From assembly GCA_028583405.1 (NCBI GenBank), contig CM053249.1, forward strand, positions 35,478,628-35,542,627: a DNA stretch of 64,000 bases, written 5' to 3'. Shown here one piece after another: positions 53,407 to 63,214 of the stretch; within the stretch, counting starts at the first letter, position 1, and each line of letters opens with the position of its first letter. The stretch comes from Pogonophryne albipinna. Taxonomy: Eukaryota > Chordata > Actinopteri > Perciformes > Artedidraconidae. The notes beneath the pieces are model-generated. The model was not told where the DNA came from. It saw only the letters and a list, made by a program, of their open reading frames with translations, and did no database searches. Made by a program: the position numbers and the translations under genes.

Positions 53407-56400
53407 TAGGGTTGGGTACCGAGAACCGGTTCCGGTTCGGAACCGGTTCCAACATTTCGATTCCAACGGCATCGTTTAGAAATGTGAATTTCGGTTCCGC
53501 TTTTCGATGCCTGAGGAAATGTCTCTCGCCGCTCTCCGTAGCCTACTGGGGCGGGGCGGGAAATGTAGCGTTGTACCTACACTTCTACAGCGTAACCTGG
53601 GACCACCATGAATATCGGTAGACGCTCTAAAGTGTGGATTCACTTTGTTAGGAAAGACAATGGGTCGGCAGAGTGCAACACCTGTTCCAAACTTATTTCC
53701 TGCAAAGGAGGGACCACGACCAATATGACGAAACACCTTCGCCTGCACGGTATACAGATCAAGGAGTGTACCGGTTTTCAACCTGTTTCGCCAGTCTCCG
53801 TCCGCCTCACAACCACCGTCGTCTTCCGCTGTCGTCCCGGCTCAACCAACACCGAGCACTCCCTCAGCGGAGCCCTCGCAATCAGGTATGTAAGTTAACA
53901 TCACTCAAAACTAAAGGATGGTTGTTTTGTTTGAGAGGCTGTGTGTAAAATGTGTGGATATTCTATATTTTTGTAGATGAAAGTTTGCGGTCGCGTAGTT
54001 GCGCGGCTACAACGGCTCAAGCTAACAAGCCCGTCCCAGCCCGTGTCAACCCATTCACCTTGGCAGGAAAGGGAAAGATGACAGTAGAGAAACGTGAGGA
54101 GTGCCACAGAAAAGTCACCGCTTTTGTGGTGAAAAGGCTGCATCCCTTCTCAGAAGTAGAAGCACCTACATTTCGGTACGCAAAGACAATTATACTAATT
54201 TTCTAGCTGCCCAGACCTCACCCACAATAACAATAACAATATCATTTTTGTTTTTCTGTTTACAGGGACATGCTTTTTACTCTTAACCCCAACTACACCC
54301 CCCCTACCAGAGATTATCTGACAAATCAGTTAATACCATCTTGGTATGAGATTGAAAAGTCAAATATAATTACTGAGCTTAGTGAAGTTAGCTATGTTGC
54401 CCTCACATCTGACGGCTGGACTAGTATTGCACAAGACCACTACCTTACTGTCACAGCACACTATTTAGTGGAAGGCAAAATGAGGCAAAAAGTGCTCCAA
54501 ACCAAGGCTGTCTACAAAGCCCAGACAGGAATCGTCATAGCAGAGGAGATTGCAGATGTCTTGACAGATTTTGGCATTTTTGACAAAATAGTGGCAGTCA
54601 CAGTTGACAATCCTGCAAATATGGATGTAGCCATACACAGGCTCCAATTTGTGAAGCTGGGCTGCTTTGCTCACACTTTGAATCTGGCAGCACAGAGTCT
54701 CTACTCATTGGCCATCATGTCTCAATGGATAGCAAAGATCCGTGCACTTGTTGTGTGGATTAAGAGGTCATCAATGGCTAAGACCGTGCTCCAGGAGAAG
54801 CAGGCTATCCTAAGTAAGAATCACTGAGTTACATTCATTTGATTGTTGTGAATTGTATTTAATTAAATAATGCTTGTGTTTTTTTCAATACAAAGCACTG
54901 TATGCGTTTTTCAGGTATTAACATTTCAAAATCTATGTAAAACATACATGTCAAATGATAACTACTCCATGTTGAATTGAAATCCCATATGTTAAAGTAT
55001 TTGTGATTTTCTTGTTTGTCAGAGCTGCCTCAACACTCGCTCATACTTGATGTGAGAACTCGCTGGAATTCTCTCCACCTAATGCTGGAGAGATTTCTCG
55101 AGCAATACCCAGCAATTCAGGCAGCCAGCTTGGATCAACGGTTGAGAAAGCCTATGGAGAGGGACAGGTAGTCAGACTGATAGATAAAAAAGATAGCTAC
55201 TTTATGGATCCAAAAGAAAATGTAGGCATCCAGTAGCTTATAGTTATATGACTCATACAAAACACTAATACTTCATTATCAGGGAAGTGATTGTCTAGCC
55301 ACCAGAACTAGTGCAGAGAGCTGTCACTATAAGCATGTGGTAATGCAAATGTAGATGACTTAAAAAGTAGCTAGCAATGTAAACTATACTGATTAGTGTG
55401 GATAAGTGATGGATTTAAAGAGGAGCAGTTCCCTTGTCAAACAGCATTGTTTTTGTTTAAAATTTAATATTTTTAACTTATAGTTAATAATACAAATATT
55501 CTTTATCACTCAGACTTGCCCGGTTCACTGACGAAGACCTCAGGCGGGCAGAGGACTTCATCAGACTGATGAGGGTTATGTACACGCCCACCCTCTGCGT
55601 TTCTTCGGACAAGAACCCGACATCTGGACAGATTCTGCCCATTCTCAAAAAGCTTGAGATGCATTTTACTGTTACTGATGGGGACACAGTATTTGTGTCC
55701 AACCTTAAAAAGCAAGTTTGGCGAAATCTGTCAAAGCGTTACCAGGTAAAATAACTGAGGCTATAAAGAAGTTAATGAAGAATACATTAAATAATTATAT
55801 TCATGACTTAATCCTACATTTTCAATAATTGTGTTCAGAGTGATGAAATCAGGAGCTTTCTGGAAGAGGCTACTGCTTTGGACCCACGCTTCAAACAAAA
55901 GATGGACGATAATGCTGCTGTCTGGGACCGGATCAAGGGGAAGTTCCTGGCCAAAAATCTGCCCGACTCTGAGAAGGTGAAATGTTATTCATGAACAAAT
56001 AATGTCTCCTCAATCATTAAAATCTTTGATCATAATGCCAATTGTTATCTGTAGTCAACAGATCTAGACTGTGGAGGAGATGGTGACGAGAACATGGAAG
56101 GAATGGAGAGTGAGGCAGAGGAGAATGTAAGTGTATGTTTGCAAAAAATATATATATGCGAGGTTTCTTAATCATGATCTATGCTTTGAATGGAAGTTTC
56201 CTTTTGTGTGATATGCTGTTCTTTATTCATTTAGCAAATGCATCCCTGCAAAAAACCCAAAATGACCCCATTGGAGGAGCTGTTTGCTGATGAGGATGCC
56301 CAAAAGGTGACACCACAGCAGAATTCCATGTCCATCCAGGACCAGGTAGAGAAGGAGCTGCACATGTACAAGGCTATGCCACGCATAGTTACTTCTGATG

Positions 56401-56894
56401 ACGCTGCGGCCTGGTGGTGGAACATGAGAACAACCTATCCTTGCCTGTCAGACATGGCCTTCTCATATTTATGTGTCCAGGCTTCCTCTACACCCAGTGA
56501 ACGTGTTTTCTCGACTGCTGGTGACACAATCTGTGCTGAACGCTCACGCATACTGCCTGAGAAGGCAGATATGCTTGTGTTCCTCAACAAGAACTGTTTT
56601 TAAATGGGGGGGGGTTTCCTTTAAAAGTTGGACTGTTGCTGTGTTGTAGCTTCAGTGGTTCTCAGGTTACAGTTACATAGTAGTGAATATAAACAGACTG
56701 ATTCATGTGAATATTACTGTAAACTAACCTGTGTAAAAGTTTCTCAAATAAATGTTGTTTTTTTGGTGGAAGAAGCATGTAAAAAAATGTGTACCTTGCC
56801 CCTCAAAGAATCGGAATTGAGAACCGTTAAGAATCGGAATCGAAAACTAGAATCGGAATCGGAATCGTGGAAATTCAAACGATACCCAACCCTA
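53407..56894 (+). mobile_element. ZBED-type hAT transposon, nearly intact, TSD GTGTTGTA
   Basis: Termini TAGGGTTGGGTACCGAGAA and ACGATACCCAACCCTA. GTGTTGTA at 53399-53406 and 56895-56902. Subterminal GGTTCCGGTT / GGAATCGGAATCG repeats. About 3.5 kb with a multi-exon transposase on the plus strand. The best preserved DNA transposon in the window. Confidence 0.93.
53608..56603 (+). CDS. hAT transposase, eight exons, one apparent frameshift
   Basis: Cuts and rejoins hAT DNA. Exons by GT-AG boundaries: 53608-53885, 53977-54175, 54266-54813, 55023-55167, 55514-55745, 55839-55976, 56055-56126 and 56235-56603. Exon 1 is a BED zinc finger (W-I-H-F, C-N-T-C, H-L-R-L-H). Exon 3 has S-D-G-W-T-S and T-V-D-N-P-A-N-M (catalytic Asp candidates) and C-F-A-H-T-L-N-L-A. 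Exon 4 has T-R-W-N-S. Exon 8 is the hAT dimerisation domain (S-S-T-P-S-E-R-V-F-S-T-A-G). In exon 1, near 53773, an extra G appears to shift out a Ser/Pro-rich linker that is open in the next frame to the donor. The source may thus be recently inactivated. Resembles ZBED1/ZBED4-type proteins. Confidence 0.85.
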
Positions 56895-57145
56895 GTGTTG
56901 TACCCATAGACTGTATATATAAATGGACGTAGGGTCCGTGACGTCATCCATAGGATTCTGCAGAGTTGCCGAGAAGCCCTTAGTAGGCGGAGTCGGCCAC
57001 TAACGGCTCGACAGTGACGTCAGAGTTCAACTCCCGCCTGTTCCAGCCTGCTCCAAATAAGGGCAAAGAGGCGGAGCCGAGGCGGGACCTGCTGCCACCG
57101 AGCTGGAAGTTCCAGAGCTAGCTGAAGCTACCAAGCTAAGCTAAC

Positions 57146-57872
57146 ATGCTCCCCATCTGCACACTGCCGTGGCATTTTACGTTTCTAAGGTAAGCGGACA
57201 TGAAACTATAAAGAAAAATTATAAATAATAATCTAAGTTATTGAGTTTTTAGCATAATATTTCAGAATCTTAAAATCCCTTAACGTTTGTATGTAATTGT
57301 GCTAAATTCAACACTGGAATCAAGGAAATATTAATATGTTTGCATGACATTAGTTATTTATATTTTGATATCACTTAACTATACGTTTAATACATTTAAG
57401 TCAAGCTAAGGTACATGTGATGGTAGCTAGTTAGTGCTCTTACCTGTGAGGCCTCCTCCAAACAGCATAATAACCAGACTATCATTAAAACTAAGTACCA
57501 GTTCTAGATCCTTGACTTTAGACAAACAATTCAAAAGACAACATGTATTTAAAGACCAATCTTTATTTGAATGTGCCTCTTAACCTGAGATATTAGTTAT
57601 ACAGTAATAGTATTGACAATCTAAAAAAACTGAGCAAGTCAACAGTCAACTTTATATTTCTTATTGTCTAAAGCATTTATTATTTTCATTTTTCCCCTCT
57701 CATATTCAGTGTGGACGGATTGAGACAGCGTGGTGTCCAGAGAGCTGCAGAGACTTCAGGGAGAAACCTCCGTGTGATGGACGTCCTGTCTGTTGGTTTG
57801 GAGAGGACTGAGGGTCTTTCCTCAGCGAGGAGGACCAGGCCTGATGGAGGAGCCCATGCTGGGCATAGCTAA
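57146..57872 (+). CDS. element B gene unit 1: 68-residue spliced ORF
   Basis: ATG 57146, exon to 57189 (AAG/GTAAGC), intron to 57709 (CATATTCAG), second exon 57710 to TAA 57870-57872, AATAAA at 58005-58010. The intron phase fits: 44 + 160 bases give 68 codons. The peptide is the same as in A. The exons look less diverged between A and B than the intron beside exon 2 (about 4 differences in 127 bp of intron, 1 before the stop codon in 204 coding bases). No family recognised. The ORF could still be chance within a conserved non-coding exon. Confidence 0.5.
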
Positions 57873-58267
57873 TACCAACTGCACAGGCCTAGTCTGTCAC
57901 TTTATTTGACTAAATGTGTTCACTTATACATTTAATAGGTTTACACCTTCTGTCCATATGTGCTTTTTATTTAAAACATTTGATTAACTTTTGGTTCACA
58001 TTTCAATAAATTGTATTTGCACTCCTTTTGTCCGTTATTCTTACTGAAAATGTTAGATTACACATTCACATCTGACTGAAGATTGGCCCCATTTATTTGT
58101 GACGTTGCAAACTCTGCGGTTCATGGCACAAGTGATGTGAAGCTCATAAAGTGAGGCAAATAGAAATAATCAGCTGATGGAGTGTAGATGTGGAAATAGC
58201 TGCATTCGATCAGCTGACTGTGTTTTCACAATAAAAGTAGTTTCTTAGTGAATGTCCTGTACTGGTC

Positions 58268-59020
58268 TTAAAATCTCATAACATCAGCTTTTAATGTTCC
58301 TCTTGGATGTTCTTCTTGACCCTCAGAGAAGGAGAAGATGTCGTGTCTTTCAGGCATGTCCTTTCCTAACAAAAATGACAGGAAACATAAAACATATTAT
58401 TGCAGAACAAGTGTGTTATTTATGTAAGAGATGTGTTTGTGTGTTTAGGGGCTGTTGATATAATTATTTTGTAATTGTAATGTTTTTTTTTTATTTCAAC
58501 AGTGAGCTACAAAGACAATCAGATTATGAATGAACAGTATGAAGTTCATCAACATTGAAATATATGTTATTATCAAAATAATATTTAACTTTAGTGCAAC
58601 TGTAGAAGCTTGCTCTGTTGTCTCACTGAAAGAATAACTTTTAGCACGTTTTTTACAGACAATATTGAGAGATAAATAGTAGCAGTTCTCACTATGTGTT
58701 AAATATCTTTGCCTTCAATACATTAAATTAGAAAGCTGACAAAGTCATATTGCTCAATATCTAAAATGTAACTTTTTGCATGGAAAAAACCCTCAACTTC
58801 ACTGATGTGTAGGTGATCTAGTATTTAGTATTGTTTAATGGAATACATATCAGTGTATTAATGTCAATACTTCATTTATTTAAACCAATATCCTTCTTGA
58901 TTCTTTGTATAGTATGAAAAATAGAGTATTTGTACCTGTGCTGAAGTTCACTGCTGTGAGGAGTCCAGTTCTGTCTCTCTCTCTCTGGTCCAGCCTGTCT
59001 GCATCACCTGGACACGTTAA
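58268..59020 (-). CDS. element B gene unit 2: two exons, product unknown
   Basis: The exon ending at 58936 with GT donor (58935-58934) reads [17 protein letters not shown]. The AG acceptor at 58367-58366 opens the next exon at 58365. The stop is TAA 58270-58268, then AATAAA on this strand at 58097-58092. Structure and stop are shared with A (40983-41737). The 5' limit is blurred by the (AT)n tract. A further upstream open frame (59772-59542) ends beside a GTAAGT donor, but its counterpart in A is broken by a stop, so it is probably non-coding. Confidence 0.45.
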
Positions 59021-59026
59021 ACAAAC

Positions 59027-59029
<3 letters not shown>

Positions 59030-59116
<87 letters not shown>
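59030..59116. repeat. (AT)n microsatellite
   Basis: Perfect AT run of about 43 units. The matching site in A (about 40960-40972) is very short, so the tract expanded in B or contracted in A. Confidence 0.97.
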
Positions 59117-59119
<3 letters not shown>

Positions 59120-60074
59120 AAGTACCATGTGTACAAACAATATAACTGATTCTCTTCTGTTGAACATGTTGGATTGTGTATTGTTCGAGTCAGGGTCTTT
59201 TTTATTTTACTGTAACTTTGGAAGTTGTGTTACCAATGCTTACTGTTTATTTGATACCCATTTGGTAATGCAATTAATAAAAACAACAAGGTTTGGGTTC
59301 GTTCTTCAGATGACTGTGATGTTAACGTGTAAGCTCAATAATGAACTCCAGCTCAACCAACCATATTGTAATATCTAAGTAATCATCTTGAAATATGACT
59401 TGTATAAAATAAAATTAAATACTTGTAGAAATAACTTGTAGGCTACGATTAGCATCGTTAGCACCGATGTAGCTACCACTCGCTTACACACTAAACCAAG
59501 CCTTAACATTCATTACGTGGCCGATTAAAAGTACTCGATTTTCACTTACCGCAAAACCGCATGCGTGCACCGTCTGTTTTAACCGCAGAGCGAGTCACAA
59601 TAGTCCGATATATAAGCATGAAGAACAAACAACCACGGCCGGCTTCAAGTTGTGTTCCCTGGATGAGCTGAGCAGGCAGAGTCCCTGTAGCTAGCTTCAC
59701 GGAGCAGCTAGCAGAGAGACGAGAAGCTAGCAGTAGCAGACACTTGACAGAGCTGTCACTCAATGTGACCACGCCCTAATTTATGCAAAAACGTTAAGAC
59801 CTAATATAAATCAAAGGGTCGTGTTAGAAAAACAATTCACTCACAGATCCATAATCATGAAGGTAGAACCTAACTATATTCATAATAATATGTATTGCAT
59901 CCATGGGTAGAAACATGTTTTTTATGCTGTAAAATTGGGCATTTTAACATGGGGGTCTATGGAAATTGCTCCTTTCTGCAGTCAGTCCCTATCGGCCAAT
60001 ATATGAACTGCAGTGTGTGGCACTTCCGTATTGGCGTCACGGCTCTTCCCCAGAGTTTGCCGCTTGGTTGTACC

Positions 60075-60177
60075 ATGTTTCAACGACCAACAAAGTCAGG
60101 CTCTAAGAAAAGGAGAGAAAGACAAGAGAGAGGGACTAAAGGGCGACAGTATGTCACCCAGTTTTTCACAAGAAAAG
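60075..60177 (+). pseudogene. first transposase exon of the 10.1-kb hAT
   Basis: From ATG 60075 the frame reads M-F-Q-R-P-T-K-S-G-S-K-K-R-R and then Y-V-T-Q-F-F-T-R-K before a GTGGGT donor at 60178. This is the basic N-terminal start typical of ZMYM1-like hAT transposases. No later exons of this protein are found before 63206, so the host hAT is defective. Element B's right TSD ends at the base before this ATG. Confidence 0.55.
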
Positions 60178-60313
60178 GTGGGTGTGGTCCATGAGTGGTG
60201 GAAATTAGTCTGTTAGCTAATGTTTTTTTGTTTACTAAGCTGACATTAAGTACTGTTAATATCTTTACAGAAAATTCAGAGGTCTTTAATTTCACTGCTC
60301 TTTTAGCTGATAT

Positions 60314-60691
60314 TTAAACGTATGGTAGGTAATTCACTTCAGAAACACTTTTTGTTATATTCCATGGAATGCTCTAAACATCCCGATAGCAATGAATATA
60401 TTAAATGCTTTGACAATAAATACATACAAAAATGTCATCTGTGGAAGCCGTGGCACGACCAATCATCTGACCTGGCCTGGCAAAAATGACTGGATGGCCT
60501 ACCTGCCTGTCAGCCTTCTATCTGTGCACAAGCTCATCTCGTGCCCTCATTGGTCATGTCCGCGTTCGTGTGTGTTGGAGGTGAGGCTCTGGAAGGAACT
60601 CTGAAGGAAGGGGCAGATTTTTTTCGGTTGTGTACTTTCAAATTCTAGCGCACTCGAGCTGGTTTCTCCATTCTTACCTACCTACCTTTAA
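60314..60691. mobile_element. TTAA-flanked MITE, copy 2 (inverse of 11975-12374)
   Basis: The interior matches the reverse complement of 11975-12374 (shared TTCCATGGAATGCTCT and CCCGATAGCAATGAATAT blocks). TTAA at 60314-60317 and 60688-60691. More diverged and 22 bp shorter, with TIRs eroded to GGTAGGTAA / TTACCTACC. Confidence 0.75.
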
Positions 60692-61380
60692 TAAATGCAG
60701 GCACATTTTTAGCGCCTATTCATACTAAATCAGTTGTCCCTCCCCCTGGTGCCAGGACCAACAGATCCATCTTTAAGGCCCTGACACACCAAGCAGTCAC
60801 CAGAGGACTCGCCGACGCCGGCTGTTGCGTCGCCGTGTTCTCCTGCGTCTTGGCCATGTGTCGCACTGGAACACACCGCAAAGACTTCAGTGCGTGAGTG
60901 GCAATAACTCTCCTTACCAGCAGGCGGCGGTAGTGTGTATTTTCCATTCAAAAGAGGCAACAACCGGAAGACAGAGAAGAAGAACAGACCGTGATATAAA
61001 CAAACAACAAATAGCATGTGCGTTCCATTTTCACTCTCGTCCATCGAAAACATGTTTCGTGGGGCACTGGAGCTAGATTTGGGTTCTGCCCGCCCTGTAT
61101 TAATGTCATGTTGACAGGTTATCATCATGTAGGCGTTGATAAAAGCTCATTCTAATGTTGTGTTATGTGTGTATGAAGGTACGAAATAAAGTTTTGCATT
61201 GCCTATCCTGCTATTTGTGTTTATTCTTTTAATCACACAGTGATAAGAAACAATAACAATGTGCCTACATAACTGCCAGTTGCAGCCCTAGCATTAGTAT
61301 TGGTTATAGTAACAGCTACAACATTAAAATACTTCTAGGCAGATTGAGGAGGATAATGGGAGAATGAACAGAGGGGCAGA

Positions 61381-61456
61381 AACATCCATCTGAATAATAA
61401 CTTTATTTGTATCGCACCTTTCATACAGGGGATTGCAGTTCAAAGTGCTTTACATC
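61381..61456 (-). mobile_element. LINE 3'-tail fragment
   Basis: ATAACTTTATTTGTATCGCACC...AAGTGCTTTACAT has the inverse-tail texture of a teleost non-LTR element. It differs from the 20745 LINE tail. An (AT)n run follows at about 61540-61562. Confidence 0.5.
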
Positions 61457-61532
61457 AGTAAGAAATAAGATATAAAATCAGTGTAAAACAAGCAGCAAGA
61501 GCAAAGCATAAAGTGGGATAAAATAATGCAGA

Positions 61533-61563
<31 letters not shown>

Positions 61564-61814
61564 GTAATCCCAACAGGCCACCTTGTTTATGGTTTGATTC
61601 AGTTTTAGTAGAATATAAAATACATGAATGAATGATGAAATGAGCACAAAGTGCAGACATACTATAATTATATTGAGGTACTTGAGACTAATCCTGCAAC
61701 TGTATAGCTTTGCTCCACAACAGTTCGAGAATGAAGAAACCATCACGTATGAAAGGCTACATGTGAATAGAGGGGCAGAAAAAGGGCTTGCACATTTACA
61801 TTTCAATCTTGAAC

Positions 61815-62070
61815 AATGAACAGCGGTAGACAGTATCTCATTTAGTATCATCATCCTGCGCTTCGCCGGAGGCCTTCGAGTGCTGAGTGTGCTTGGCCTC
61901 TCTCCGAGCCGCGGTGCCGGTGTGGTGCAGATGGTGGATTCTGCCAGGGGAGTGCAGGGCTCAGCATCAAAGTGGAAGGACTCCTCAGTGGTGCTGGTCG
62001 AGGTTTCACTGCTGGTGCCACCGGGGGTTGATTCTGCAGCCACCGGACGTTCCTTACATTTTTTTAAATA
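61815..62070 (-). pseudogene. coding-like fragment of unknown origin
   Basis: The minus-strand frame is rich in Ser/Thr/Pro/Glu (T-S-S-E-T-S-T-S-T-T-E-E-S), then A-P-R-L-G-E-R-P-S-T-L and R-R-P-P-A-K-R-R. It looks like a disordered linker ahead of a basic motif. GC and codon texture differ from its surroundings. It may be part of a transposon-encoded protein; no domain is recognised. Confidence 0.3.
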
Positions 62071-62079
62071 AATTCACAG

Positions 62080-63206
62080 TTAGTTGGATTTAATACCATG
62101 GTTTCTTAAAACTGTTTACTAAGCATTCATAACAAAACCGTCTCTGCGTAGAATAACAGTAGCAATAAGAACCTGTGGGCTCACGTGCGCCCCCTTCAGT
62201 GCGGCAGAGGTTATGGCTGCCTCTCCTGGTGCTTTTTTCATTGCCGTTGTACGATGAGACCAGCGAGCCTAAATATCATATATACGTGAAATAAGTCATT
62301 TAGAGACTATGGATGGCGAGGATAAATGTAATAAAGGGATCTACAAACATTACATTGGTGACATACAGTGAGATGGTGCAGGCATGCGCTTAGGGCCCGC
62401 TTTCCAGACAGTTTCTGTGGGGTGACGCATTCTGAGGTGAGGCAGAGCTCATCTGTGCCTCACCTTACCACACAGTAACTGGCTTGAGCGCGCTCACAAA
62501 ATAAGTGCCCACGTTAAATTAGTGCCCGTGCTCCAGCAAGTTACTGTGGGCTTCTGTGAGGCAGAGCTCGTCCCTGCCTCACTTCTCATCGCTACCCGTA
62601 GTTGTAGCGGAGCTCGGCAAATTAGCTGATTTTTACTATAAAAAGCGATTGGAATCATACATAAATCACATTTACAACACAGATCAGTGGAGACATGTTA
62701 TTATTATTACTATTTAGTTTTTCTTTAGTTGTTTTTCCGTTACATTGGAGTATGACAGGTGAGGCTCTGCCTCCCCTGCCTCCCCTGACTGCACGTCGCT
62801 GCACTTAACATATCTGAAGGGAGACTGGAATACAATATATATGTAACAAAAAGCTAACATCTAATTTAAATTATACATTTCAAACACAGTATTTTCCCAC
62901 ATAGCCAATTATCTTTATAAAACAAAAAAATGCTTTTAGTCTATTTAGGATGATGGACAGTTTGAAGCATTGAGTGATCAGTCTGTAAACAAAATGTTAA
63001 TCACAGACATTTTGGTTATGATATTAATACTAATGTTATTATATTAAAGCAGGGGTGGGGAACCTCCGGCCACCGGGCCGTATACGGACCGCTAGACCAT
63101 TTGGTATGGCCCTCGAGGTAATTTATAAACAAAGTGGCCTGTGCCTGGTGGTGGGGCCCAATGTGATATATTTTCATGGGGCCCATAATCCCTGGCGGCG
63201 CCCCTG
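62080..63206. other. hAT interior with further transposon-end remnants
   Basis: GGTGAGGCTCTGCC...CTGACTGCACGTCGCTG (62760-62803) looks like the right end of another hAT with related GAGGCAGAGCTC blocks at 62440-62575; no left TIR or TSD was found. GCAGGGGTGGGGAACCTCC at 63050 resembles another hAT terminus. No gene. Confidence 0.4.
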
Positions 63207-63214
63207 CAGGGAGG

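Larger units (their letters stand above)
56905..60066. mobile_element. element B: uninterrupted copy of element A, TSD GTTGTACC
   Basis: Starts CATAGACTGTATATATAAA and ends GTTTGCCGCTTG. GTTGTACC lies on both sides (56897-56904 and 60067-60074). It matches A in reverse orientation and lacks both hATs. 3162 bp. No TIR beyond the terminal CA/TG and scattered subterminal similarity (CCGTGACG near both ends). An (AT)n tract is at 59030-59116. The left TSD overlaps the right TSD of the neighbouring hAT by six bases. Confidence 0.85.
53061..63206 (+). mobile_element. 10.1-kb hAT element loaded with later insertions, TSD CAGGGAGG
   Basis: TIRs CAGGGGCGCCG (53061) and CGGCGCCCCTG (ending 63206) with a GGGCCC block inside each. 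CAGGGAGG on both sides (53053-53060 and 63207-63214). The apparent size is due to nested elements: the ZBED-type hAT (53407-56894), element B (56905-60066), a TTAA MITE (60314-60691) and a LINE tail (61381-61456). One transposase exon remains at 60075. Confidence 0.85.

Noticed and set aside
58880..59167. Open frame with a long Tyr-Ile run
   Set aside because: The run is the (AT)n tract; only its C-terminal part is the exon of gene unit 2.
59542..59772. 76-codon minus-strand frame in element B as first exon of gene unit 2
   Set aside because: The corresponding frame in element A has GTG for the start and an early in-frame stop, so it is not conserved.
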